A DNA stretch of 38,063 nucleotides. Origin: Candidatus Omnitrophota bacterium. GTDB lineage: Bacteria > Omnitrophota > Gorgyraeia > Zapsychrales > Fredricksoniimonadaceae. The stretch lies in NCBI GenBank assembly GCA_015233145.1, contig JADFYI010000011.1, positions 1,865 to 39,927 on the forward strand, written 5' to 3'. A program made the position numbers and the translations under genes. Shown here in pieces: positions 20,821 through 29,130 of the stretch. The notes under the pieces were generated by a model that worked only from the letters and a program-made list of their open reading frames with translations, was not told where the DNA came from and did not search any database. Positions within the stretch are counted from its first letter, which is position 1. Each line of letters begins with the position of its first letter.

Positions 20821-22986
20821 ATGAATTTTAAGCAGATTCTTTTGTTTCTTAAAGCTCCGGCTCAAAGGCGCTGGCCTTGGATTTTGGGGCTTTTTTTATT
20901 ATGGGCGTTTTTGCATAAAGAGTTTTTTTTGAATATTTACCGCTTGAGCCAGGGTGAAGCAATAGTGCCGTATACTTATGCTCTTTACTATTTTAATAAC
21001 CTTTTGGAAGGTGCATATCCTTTGTGGGATCCGTTTCATAATTGGGGCTGGGTTGATAACATGGACCCCGTGTGGATCGGTTTATTTAATCCAGTTTATG
21101 TGTTTGTCGGAATTTTCAGGGTTCTTCATGTCCCGCCGCATATAGCCAGCACGCTTTTTTTGGGTATTTATTTGTTTCTGGCACTTTGGGGGCTGTTTTT
21201 ATTGTGTCGAAAATTTTCGAATGACGAGGCGTCTTTGTTATGCGGTTTTGCGGCCATGCTTTTTTCAGCGTTAAGCGTGACGCTGTTTTGGCAAACGTGG
21301 TCAATCCTTTTAGTGGCCCCAATGGTGTGGTTTCTTTATTTTCTGGCCAATTTTATAACAAAAAAAGACAGTGATTCTATCCGGATGTCGGCCGTTGGCA
21401 TGACATTTTTATTGATGATTATTGCCGTAACCTATGTGCCGTTTTTTATTGTTACGGTACTTTTGTGCGTTTTAGCAGGATTTCTTCTAACTCAGCCAGG
21501 GGAAGTTTGGGCAGGGGCTAAAAAAACACTGTCTTTTGTCAAACAAAACCGTTTGTTGTTTTTTTTATTATTATCAGCCGCCATATTGGCCAGTACAGAG
21601 GTCGTGCGCTGGTATTTTTTTTCCAAGAGCGGTGCCATGGTCATTGATTTTCCACGCGGCCCCAAAACCGATGCTTTGAATGTTCCGCTAAGCATGATCA
21701 GCATCAGTGGATTATGGTCGGAAACATCGATTCCGGAAATGTTTTCAGACCTGGGTTCCGGGATGCAGAGGTTTAGTTTTCTTTCGTTCTTCATATTTTA
21801 TGTGCTGTCTCTTTTGGCGCCGTTATCAGCGCCAAAATGGTGGCAGGGCGCATTTGTTTCAACGGTCATTGTTGTTTTGTTTTTTTCAACGGACGCGTTT
21901 CCTTTTCATGCCTGGGCATATCACCACATTCCTTTTATAAGTACTTTTAGAAATTACTTTATGATTTGGCCCGGGGTTTTAATTTTTTTGACGTTTCTGG
22001 CTGTTACGCGGCTGCGCGAACTTGTAGCGGCTGGCGAATCGCGGAGAGGCTGGTTTATGGCCTGGCTTTGTGTCGTGACAGTCCTTTGGCTGTGGTATTT
22101 ACACGGGCTGACCAGTGTTCAGCCCTCGATTTATGTCACAATGGCGCTGACGGCGTTTAGCTTAATTCTGGGTGTTTTTCAAATTATTCCCTGGTCAAGC
22201 CGCTTAATGAGGCTGCTTCTTTTATCTGCTGTGATAGCCCAGCCGCTGGCTGTTTTTTGTCAGGCCAAACCATATTTTTATAGCCATGGAGCATTCCCTG
22301 CCATTGATGAAAACAGGCCGGTTTTTTCATATGAACGTTGTTTACCGGAAAATGACCCGGATACCAGGCCGGCGCATGTGATGAATAAAAAAAGAGTTGA
22401 TGATTCTGGTTTTCCTGCGGATGGCAAAGGGTATATCGGAAGCGTTTACGCCAATTCTTTACGGGAAAAATTTCCCGCTCCGGTTTTGAAGGAATACGTC
22501 CGGTACAAGTTCATTCTTTTTGATGGCGTTATGTTTGAGGATCCCGCGGCTTGGGATTGGGCTAAAACCGAGAAAGTAATACGCGGTGAAGAGAGGCGCG
22601 CGCTGGTTTATGATGCTTTGGCCGTGCGAACATCTGAATCTGTTTCTCAGCCGGAGAAAATTTCCGGCCCAAGGCCGGATTTTTTTGTTAAAAAATTTAA
22701 TGTCAATGAGGTCGCGCTACGGACTAACTTTGTGTCCAGTAAATTCGTTGTTTATAACGACAATTTTTTAAAGGGCTGGACTGTTTTTATTGACGGGCGT
22801 AAAGTGCCTTTGTACCGTAGCAACGTGGCTTTTAAAGGCGTCTGGGTTCCGGCGGGACCGCACGATGTTCTTTTTCATTTCGGATCGTTGGGAGAAATTA
22901 TTTATCATTTGCTCATATTTTTTCTTTTTTTAGCTGCGGGAGCCTTGAGCGTTTATGCTGTTTTTCGAATTGAAAAAAAATCCTGA
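20821..22986 (+). CDS. YfhO-like integral membrane protein
   Basis: The 721-residue protein has about a dozen hydrophobic segments in its first 510 residues and a mainly extracytoplasmic C-terminal part. The first loop (EGAYPLWDPFHNWGW) resembles the loop of YfhO and other GT-C type proteins (PLWDP/PLWNP). The C-terminal segment (FVVYNDNFLKGWTVFIDG, VPAGPHDVLFHF) matches the YfhO ending (GWxxxVDGxxV ... VPxGxHxVxF), followed by a last membrane helix. YfhO proteins are thought to transfer sugars in wall or lipoteichoic acid glycosylation, but the substrate here is unknown. ATG 20821 is chosen over an upstream in-frame TTG at 20797. It overlaps the next gene by 32 bases, so the two are coupled. 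Confidence 0.75.
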   Translation: MNFKQILLFLKAPAQRRWPWILGLFLLWAFLHKEFFLNIYRLSQGEAIVPYTYALYYFNNLLEGAYPLWDPFHNWGWVDNMDPVWIGLFNPVYVFVGIFRVLHVPPHIASTLFLGIYLFLALWGLFLLCRKFSNDEASLLCGFAAMLFSALSVTLFWQTWSILLVAPMVWFLYFLANFITKKDSDSIRMSAVGMTFLLMIIAVTYVPFFIVTVLLCVLAGFLLTQPGEVWAGAKKTLSFVKQNRLLFFLLLSAAILASTEVVRWYFFSKSGAMVIDFPRGPKTDALNVPLSMISISGLWSETSIPEMFSDLGSGMQRFSFLSFFIFYVLSLLAPLSAPKWWQGAFVSTVIVVLFFSTDAFPFHAWAYHHIPFISTFRNYFMIWPGVLIFLTFLAVTRLRELVAAGESRRGWFMAWLCVVTVLWLWYLHGLTSVQPSIYVTMALTAFSLILGVFQIIPWSSRLMRLLLLSAVIAQPLAVFCQAKPYFYSHGAFPAIDENRPVFSYERCLPENDPDTRPAHVMNKKRVDDSGFPADGKGYIGSVYANSLREKFPAPVLKEYVRYKFILFDGVMFEDPAAWDWAKTEKVIRGEERRALVYDALAVRTSESVSQPEKISGPRPDFFVKKFNVNEVALRTNFVSSKFVVYNDNFLKGWTVFIDGRKVPLYRSNVAFKGVWVPAGPHDVLFHFGSLGEIIYHLLIFFLFLAAGALSVYAVFRIEKKS

Positions 22987-23773
22987 GTTTGGAAAATTTT
23001 TGCCGAAAATTGATAAAATTTTGGGGAGCATCGGGTTCCTTTACCTTGTGACTTTCTTTATTGTTATTTTAAGCGTTAATCCAAGGCAGGCGTCCATCAC
23101 CAGAATGAATAATTTGATGCGCTGGGATGACAACGGGTTTGCTTTTAATAAAGAAACAGGTTCCCGTTATGACTGGGAAATAAAAGCTCTTTATTATAAA
23201 CTCATGATTCAGGCATTTCCGAAGCTTCCCGATGCCTACGGAGCTGCGGGGTATTGTTATGCCAGGATTAATAGAAGTGATTTTGCTGAAAAATATTTTC
23301 AGGATGGTTTAAGCCGGTTCCCTCGGAATTTTTGGTTTTTGTATAATGCGGCTGTTGTGGAATACAGCGAAGGGCATCAGGAAAAAGCCATTCGTTATTT
23401 CCGTGATATTGTTCATTTGTCTGAGGAGGAAATGAACCGGGGTGCTGTTTTGGCGCCGCTGGCGTCTCTTCCTGAAGACCAGCGAAAAGCGTTTTATGGT
23501 ATAGCGCTTAGGTTTGCCTCTCAAATCAGGGAGTCGTCATGGCGGGCCCTGATTTTGATGGATGCGGCAAGGGACAGCAGGGACTCAGCGCTTCAGTTGG
23601 CAGAGGAGGCGCTTAAAGATAACTTTACGGTGAACAAGGCCTATTTTTTGAAAAAGGTAATTTTTCTAAAAAACAATGCTCCGGATGCGGAACTGGTTGA
23701 TTTGTCGCTTAAGGATATTGTCCTTCATCCCTGGCTGAAGGCCATTTCGCCAGGGAAAGAATACTTTTTTTAA
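22955..23773 (+). CDS. Membrane-anchored TPR protein
   Basis: This 272-residue protein has one N-terminal membrane helix (IGFLYLVTFFIVILSV, about residues 26-41) and then helical repeats of TPR type (AYGAAGYCYARINRSDFAEKY, FWFLYNAAVVEYSEGHQEKA). The repeats would lie outside the cytoplasmic membrane if the helix acts as an uncleaved anchor. TPR proteins usually hold protein partners together. Its gene overlaps the end of the YfhO-like gene and is followed after 19 bases by a glycosyltransferase gene, which suggests one functional unit in envelope polysaccharide or glycoprotein assembly. No enzyme motif is seen. Confidence 0.65.
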   Translation: MLFFELKKNPEFGKFLPKIDKILGSIGFLYLVTFFIVILSVNPRQASITRMNNLMRWDDNGFAFNKETGSRYDWEIKALYYKLMIQAFPKLPDAYGAAGYCYARINRSDFAEKYFQDGLSRFPRNFWFLYNAAVVEYSEGHQEKAIRYFRDIVHLSEEEMNRGAVLAPLASLPEDQRKAFYGIALRFASQIRESSWRALILMDAARDSRDSALQLAEEALKDNFTVNKAYFLKKVIFLKNNAPDAELVDLSLKDIVLHPWLKAISPGKEYFF

Positions 23774-23792
23774 ACAGGATTTGAAAGTTTTT

Positions 23793-25001
23793 ATGAAACT
23801 TATCATGATGAGAAGGCTTGATTCTTGGGGAGGCATCCCGGCGTGCTTTCTTTTAACACTTGTTCGCCGGATTTTGGATTTTTTTGGCCGTTTTTCTCCC
23901 CCCAAAGAGACTCCTGTCAAAACAATACTTCTTGTCAAGCTTTCGGAAATGGGCGCGATCGTCCTCGCCTATCCTGTGATTATGGACTTAAAGAAGAAAT
24001 ACCCTGGCGCGCGGGTTCTTTTTTTGACATTTTCCAAAAATCGTTCCGCCTTTAACCTCCTTAATAACGCTATTTTACCGGAGGATATTTACACCATTGA
24101 GGAAGATTCTTTTGTCGGGCTGGTTTTTGATACCGGGCGTGTTTTATCAGCGTTACGTAAAAGAAAGATTGATATTGCCCTGGATTTGGAATTCTTTTCC
24201 AGGTTTGCGGCCATTATTTTGTTTTTTTCCGGCGCGAAAAAAAGGGTTGGTTTTTACAAGTATTTCTTTGAAGGGCTGTATCGCGGTGAGCTTTTGACGC
24301 ACAAGGTTCAGTTTAACCCGCTCATCCATTGCAGCGTATCGTATTTATCTTTGGGTGAAGCAGCCCAGGAGCCCCAAAAGAATTCTCCGGAGTTTCAGGA
24401 GAATATTTTTACCGCGTCAAATTATCCGGAATTTGTGTCATCTCCTGAAAGGCGAAAGGCTGTTGTTCAAAAACTTAAAGACCTGGGCGTTGGGGATGAA
24501 GAATTGTTTCTCATTAATCCGGGTGAAGGTGTTTTAGCAATGAGGGAGTGGCCTCTTGAAAATTATATTGAATTGACCCGGCGCATTTTAAAAACGCCGC
24601 ATCGCGCTGTTGTTGTTGTGGGGAGTAATTTTACAACAGGAAAGGATAAGGCGCTTGTGAGTGCTGTCAATCATCCGCGGTGTATCAGCCTGGTTGCGCA
24701 GACAAAAATCCATGATCTTTTGGAATTGGGCTGCTTTGCCAGGGTGTGTATCAGTAATGATTGCGGCTTGCCGCATATGCTTTCTTTAACCCCTTGTCCC
24801 GCAGTAGTGCTTTTTGGGCCGGAAACTCCTGTTGTTTTCAGCCCGGTTGGAAAAAACACGCACATTCTTTACTCTCATTTTCCCTGTTCACCCTGCCTGT
24901 CTGTTTTAAATCATCGTGAATCGTCCTGCCAGAACAATCGCTGTCTTCAAGTTATTAGTGTTGATGACGTTTTTGATGCGGTTAGAAAAATAACTGGTTA
25001 A
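23793..25001 (+). CDS. Glycosyltransferase family 9 (heptosyltransferase-like)
   Basis: The roughly 402-residue protein has the two-lobed GT9 pattern. The N-terminal lobe starts at ILLVKLSEMGAIVLAYPVI, where the family has (I/L)RxxxxGDxxxxxP. The C-terminal lobe has LINPGEG, then CISNDCGLPHML (family SNDTGPMHLA), and LFGPETPVVFSP. The end carries several Cys (CSPCLSVLNH ... CQNNRCLQVI), as in many GT9 proteins with a CxPC...C...C pattern. GT9 enzymes transfer heptose from ADP-heptose to LPS core, so an LPS-type outer membrane is implied. The usual catalytic Asp in the GDxxxxxP loop is replaced by Met-Gly (SEMGAI), so activity or donor may differ. ATG 23793 is preferred to TTG 23781; neither has a strong ribosome binding site. 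Confidence 0.82.
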   Translation: MKLIMMRRLDSWGGIPACFLLTLVRRILDFFGRFSPPKETPVKTILLVKLSEMGAIVLAYPVIMDLKKKYPGARVLFLTFSKNRSAFNLLNNAILPEDIYTIEEDSFVGLVFDTGRVLSALRKRKIDIALDLEFFSRFAAIILFFSGAKKRVGFYKYFFEGLYRGELLTHKVQFNPLIHCSVSYLSLGEAAQEPQKNSPEFQENIFTASNYPEFVSSPERRKAVVQKLKDLGVGDEELFLINPGEGVLAMREWPLENYIELTRRILKTPHRAVVVVGSNFTTGKDKALVSAVNHPRCISLVAQTKIHDLLELGCFARVCISNDCGLPHMLSLTPCPAVVLFGPETPVVFSPVGKNTHILYSHFPCSPCLSVLNHRESSCQNNRCLQVISVDDVFDAVRKITG

Positions 25002-25031
25002 AACCTAATGAAACGCTTAAGCCTGAAAAAG

Positions 25032-25060
25032 TTGCATAAGGGCTTATTATATGTTATATT
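25032..25060 (+). promoter_or_regulatory. Promoter of the second large secreted protein
   Basis: TTGCAT (25032-25037) and TATATT (25055-25060) are 17 bases apart, with TGT making the -10 extended. TATATGTTATATTT (25048-25061) is identical over 14 bases to 29112-29125 before the third large gene. The leader is about 65 bases and has an AGGGA ribosome binding site before ATG 25132. Confidence 0.6.
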
Positions 25061-25131
25061 TCCAGTCTATTTACATCCTTTGACATTCTTTTCGTCTATA
25101 TTCAACCAAAATTTAAAAAACAGGGACAAAA

Positions 25132-28100
25132 ATGAGCGTGCAATCTCTTAAAAAAACTATTATTTTTAAATTAATTTCTGTCGTTGTGCTGGTTGGATTT
25201 ATACTATCCTCAGTCGTTCCTCCACGCCAGGCTTTAGCGCAGGCGCTCAATTTACCACAGCCAGGAACCATGGTTACGTTAAGCCCTGTCTTTACACCGA
25301 CACAGCTTAAGGGCCTGGCGATAGACCCCCAAAATCCTTTCAAGTTTGATTTTCTGATTTATCGCGGGGATGAGAAGCTGGTTGATGCTGATAAACAATC
25401 CGAGTATTCCAAACTGATTAAATATTTTCTGGCGGCATTGGCTGTTCCTGATAATGAGCAGTGGGTCAACCTTTCGCCTTATGAAAAAGACCGGATCATT
25501 CCTGATGCTTTTGGCAAAACTGAAATGGGCCGCGACCTTTTGGCCCAGGATTATATCCTTAAGCAGCTTTCTTCCTCTTTAACGCACCCCGCAACTGAGC
25601 TTGGCAAAAAATTCTGGGACCAGGTTTATGCTGAGGCGCAGGACAAGCTTGGAACTGTCGAAATCCCCACAGATACGTTTAATAAAATCTGGATCATGCC
25701 GGACAAAGCTGTGATTTACGAAAAGGATAATACGGTTTATGTGGTTGAGCATCATTTGAAAGTGATGATGGATTCTGATTATTTGGCCATGAAAAACAAT
25801 GGCGTTGACGCCTCTCTAGCCGACCAAAACAGCGTCACAAAAATTTCAAGCCAGGTGATGCACGACGTTATTCTTCCGGCTGTCGAAAAAGAAGTGAACG
25901 AAGGCAGGAATTTTGCGCAATTAAGACAGGTTTACAGCGGCATGCTGTTGGCCGCGTGGTATAAGCGTGCGCTCAAAGAGTCGATCCTGACAAAAGTTTA
26001 CGGCGACCAATCCAGGCTTAAGGGTATTGACCAGCCTGCCTGCCGCCAGGCAGGGACCCCTTGTCAGCCTAACCAGGAAATTTATGATCAGTATGTGACT
26101 GCCTTTAAGAAAGGCGCTTTCAACATGATCAAGGAAGATGTTGATAAATATACCCAGGAAGTTATTCCAAGGAAGTATTTTTCCGGTGGTGTTGTTTCTG
26201 ACGGGGCCATGTTTAACGAGATTGTGACGCGCGCCTCGGAACTGCCCGCAGCGGATGCCGCCCAGACCGATGTGGCCACGGTTGAGCTCAAGGCTTTTGA
26301 TGCGGCGCAGGTATTGAAAAAGCCCGGCATGGTATTGCCCAAAACACAAGATGTTTTGGCAGGATATAATTACACGAGTTTTGTTTTAGCATTGACCAGA
26401 AACAGCGGCGCAGGTGCAAATGAGTTTTTGCCAGCCAGCAATGCATTGTCTGTCGCAGGTTCGGTTGATTTGGCGCAGGATTCTCTCAAAGGTCTTTGGG
26501 ATGGGTTTAAAAGTGTTTTACAAATGTCAGCTCAGGGATTGTTTTTTGGAACAGTGTTATTGGTAACAGCAGCAGGCTGTTCTTCAAAACCAGCCCCGGA
26601 AGTTTCCAATCCTCCCCAGCAGGTCGCTGAATTGCAGGGTGTTGCCCAGGCTGAGGCTGCGCATGATAAGCCCAAAGTAGAGGAGATCCGTAAAAATGTT
26701 GCCGAAAGGGTCAAAGCGGCAGAGGCTGTTCAGGCGCCGAAAAAACAGGAATCCGTAAAAAAAGAAGAGCCTCCCAAAGCGCTGCCTCCCTCAAAAGAAG
26801 ATAAAAAAGCAGAAGAGGCCCTGGACCGGTTGATTTTAATGGCTGCTGATTTTGCCAAAATAAAGATTTCTTCCGAGAAGCCAACCGGAATCTTGGCTGC
26901 AGTTTGGGGGCAGGAGTTTGATATTTTAGAAAAAGATGCGCTTTCTTCAGGAAATGAAAATCCTTTTTTTGTTCGCATGTCTGATCTTGCCAAAGAGATT
27001 CAAATGTATACTGAGAAAATCAATAATTTTGCAAAAGATGTCCGCGATTTTGAAAATAACCCGCCAAAGGCTCTTGATGAAAATCAGGTTCAGGCCATGC
27101 TTAAAGAGCTTAATAAAAGGCTTGTGGGTGTTCGGGCAGAAATCGATGCGGAAAAGTTTCTTTATAACACGAAGCTCAAAGCTATTTGGGATAAGGCCAG
27201 GGCAGACCTTTATCGTCAAGACAAGGCCTTTCATGAGAAGGTTGACCAGTTAAAAACATTAGCTGTTGATGACAAAAAGCGTGCGACCCTTCAGGCTGAA
27301 ATTAACAAAGCGATTGCCTTGGCAATCCGTGAGAAAGAAAAAAAGGCAGGGATCAGCCTTTCTCCGGTGTTTTTACAGATGCGCGCCGCTGACCGGGCGC
27401 AGTCTTCTCTGGGGCAAGCTCAGGCCATTTTTAAAGCAGCTGCAGAAGTGCCAGCTGATGTTAAACGTCATGATGCCTTAACCCTGATTGCCGCTCTTTT
27501 AGGCGGAAAAGAGAAAATTGAGGATGCCGACAAGCTTTTGGAAGCAACAATTGCCCAGGGGTATGATGTTGAGGCCGCAGCCATGGTTGCCCAGGCTGGG
27601 TTATTGACAAACGACCCCGTGAAATTCGCCGAGCTTTCAGCCGCCGCAAAAAAAGCAGGCGAGAGTGATGATGAGGTTGCAGCTATTTTATTGATGACAG
27701 CATTGTTAGGCGCTGAAGTTTCGAATGTCAGTCAGGCGGCAGATATTTTAGCGACTATAAAGAAAGAAAATCGTGATGTGAAAACAACCCAAGCCATGGC
27801 GTTGTCGGTTGCGGCTCTGGGAGGCAAGGCCGAGAATTATCAAAGGGTTCATGAACTTTTTTCTCTGGCCGCAGAACATACGCACGGCCTTGAAATGACG
27901 CGAGCCGTGGTATTTATCGCAGCTCAGCTCGGTGGAAGAGACAGCAACCTCATTGACGCGCGGGATTTGTTCAATAACGCTTTTGAGCACAGCATGAGCA
28001 TGGAAATGGCTGTGACCATTGCCCAGGCAGCAGTGCTTCTTTTAAAAGACAACGCCATGCAGACAAGCGTTGAAGAGGAAATCATGGTTGTGTCGGGCCC

Positions 28101-28932
28101 CAATGTTTTTTTAGCCAGAAACATGCAATTGGTGATCGATGATATATGGGATCAATTGCGATCACTTGAAACTGGCAACAGGCAGGTGAGCGGCCCTGGC
28201 ATTGAGAAGGCTTTTTTGATGTCACGAGCTCCTGTGGAATTTGGTATTAAGGGAAATGAGAAAAAGGTGTCCTGGGAAATTCCTGAGGAAAGTGTTGAGC
28301 CACTTCAAGACTGGTTAAGACAGGTGGAAATGTTTATTTTAGGAGATTCAAAGGTTCCTCCTGTCATGGGTGAGGGCCAGGCCTTATCTTTAAGGAATGA
28401 AAAAAGATTGTTTTTTCGCGATATCAGCGGTTTTATTAATTTGGCGATAAATTTACCGGAAGCGCGTGAAACCATTCAAAATCTTCTTGATGCGCTCAGC
28501 GAGTCTGAGGTTCAGGATGTTGATATTTCTTATGATGACAATGATTTTAATATTCTGTTTGTAAAAGCCGCATTTAGGCACAGCGTTCAGAGCACAGATA
28601 GTAAAAAAATGACAGTGGCTCGACAAGATGTGAAGTATTTTAAAAAATGGTTAGGTGTGCAATTAGCCAAGATCAACGAGGCTTCTGACGCGGCCATGGT
28701 TACTGCGATTAAGCCTGTTGATCGCGCGCAAACAAGTGACGATTTCACCCGCGGCGGTATTGACATGAATGCTGCGAACCTTGACCTAACAATCAGGCGC
28801 GATGGCCGTGGCATGCCGCTTCCCACAAGCGAGCAAAATCTGGATAACATCCATATTGACGGCCTTGTGCCCGTGATTCTGGATATCAAGCCTGCGGCGA
28901 CTCTGGCGATTTTTAACGGGCCAAACACGTAA
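25132..28932 (+). CDS. Large secreted protein (1266 aa) with internal lipobox and helical repeats
   Basis: A signal peptide ends near residue 38 (RQALA|Q). The shared N-terminal region runs to about 350 (WVNLSPYEKDRI, TEMGRDLLAQDYILKQ, PRKYFSGG). At about 465-483 there is a second hydrophobic segment followed by a lipobox (GLFFGTVLLVTAAGC, Cys483) and a polar Pro/Lys/Glu-rich linker, as if a complete lipoprotein start had been fused inside. A helical, partly coiled-coil region (about 520-760) follows, then tandem helical repeats of about 37 residues (for example DADKLLEATIAQGYDVEAAAMV), and an unrecognised alpha/beta part (about 975-1185). The C-terminus is the shared region from GGIDM (1208). 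D-x-A-[MQ] occurs at 357, 375, 390, 446, 754, 973, 1186 and 1197. No enzyme is recognised. Confidence 0.82.
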   Translation: MSVQSLKKTIIFKLISVVVLVGFILSSVVPPRQALAQALNLPQPGTMVTLSPVFTPTQLKGLAIDPQNPFKFDFLIYRGDEKLVDADKQSEYSKLIKYFLAALAVPDNEQWVNLSPYEKDRIIPDAFGKTEMGRDLLAQDYILKQLSSSLTHPATELGKKFWDQVYAEAQDKLGTVEIPTDTFNKIWIMPDKAVIYEKDNTVYVVEHHLKVMMDSDYLAMKNNGVDASLADQNSVTKISSQVMHDVILPAVEKEVNEGRNFAQLRQVYSGMLLAAWYKRALKESILTKVYGDQSRLKGIDQPACRQAGTPCQPNQEIYDQYVTAFKKGAFNMIKEDVDKYTQEVIPRKYFSGGVVSDGAMFNEIVTRASELPAADAAQTDVATVELKAFDAAQVLKKPGMVLPKTQDVLAGYNYTSFVLALTRNSGAGANEFLPASNALSVAGSVDLAQDSLKGLWDGFKSVLQMSAQGLFFGTVLLVTAAGCSSKPAPEVSNPPQQVAELQGVAQAEAAHDKPKVEEIRKNVAERVKAAEAVQAPKKQESVKKEEPPKALPPSKEDKKAEEALDRLILMAADFAKIKISSEKPTGILAAVWGQEFDILEKDALSSGNENPFFVRMSDLAKEIQMYTEKINNFAKDVRDFENNPPKALDENQVQAMLKELNKRLVGVRAEIDAEKFLYNTKLKAIWDKARADLYRQDKAFHEKVDQLKTLAVDDKKRATLQAEINKAIALAIREKEKKAGISLSPVFLQMRAADRAQSSLGQAQAIFKAAAEVPADVKRHDALTLIAALLGGKEKIEDADKLLEATIAQGYDVEAAAMVAQAGLLTNDPVKFAELSAAAKKAGESDDEVAAILLMTALLGAEVSNVSQAADILATIKKENRDVKTTQAMALSVAALGGKAENYQRVHELFSLAAEHTHGLEMTRAVVFIAAQLGGRDSNLIDARDLFNNAFEHSMSMEMAVTIAQAAVLLLKDNAMQTSVEEEIMVVSGPNVFLARNMQLVIDDIWDQLRSLETGNRQVSGPGIEKAFLMSRAPVEFGIKGNEKKVSWEIPEESVEPLQDWLRQVEMFILGDSKVPPVMGEGQALSLRNEKRLFFRDISGFINLAINLPEARETIQNLLDALSESEVQDVDISYDDNDFNILFVKAAFRHSVQSTDSKKMTVARQDVKYFKKWLGVQLAKINEASDAAMVTAIKPVDRAQTSDDFTRGGIDMNAANLDLTIRRDGRGMPLPTSEQNLDNIHIDGLVPVILDIKPAATLAIFNGPNT
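26035..26054. repeat. Short palindrome inserted in the coding sequence
   Basis: CCTGCCTG-CCGC-CAGGCAGG is an 8-bp inverted repeat, read in frame as part of PACRQAG. The two related proteins lack these residues at the matching place (between YGDQSRLKGID and EIYDQYV), so it looks like an in-frame insertion of a mobile palindrome. I recall ACRQAG-type insertions in other candidate-phylum proteins, but could not check. Confidence 0.65.
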
Positions 28933-28947
28933 GAATTGACTTCATGC

Positions 28948-28996
28948 TCGGCGGAGAAGTGGTTTTTAACCATTCTCCGCCGATTTCTTTTGTTTT
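28948..28996 (+). terminator. Intrinsic terminator after the second large gene
   Basis: TCGGCGGAGAA pairs with TTCTCCGCCGA, extended by GTGG/CCAT pairing around a TTTTTAA loop, and is followed by TTTCTTTTGTTTT. It separates the second and third large genes, which therefore have their own transcripts. Confidence 0.85.
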
Positions 28997-29094
28997 AGGC
29001 AATTTTATTTTTTCTCCCCGGTAAAAACTCCGCAACTTATTATTTATCAGCTGTTTATGGGTTTAACAGGGGGTGGACAGGTCCTGCCGTTGTA

Positions 29095-29124
29095 TTGTTT
29101 TCCATATAGTCTATATGTTATATT
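29095..29124 (+). promoter_or_regulatory. Promoter of the third large gene, probably giving a leaderless mRNA
   Basis: TTGTTT (29095-29100) and the extended -10 TGTTATATT (TATATT 29119-29124) are 18 bases apart. The start codon at 29131 is only seven bases after the -10 box and no ribosome binding site precedes it, so transcription would begin at or next to the ATG. Confidence 0.5.
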
Positions 29125-29130
29125 TTCTCC

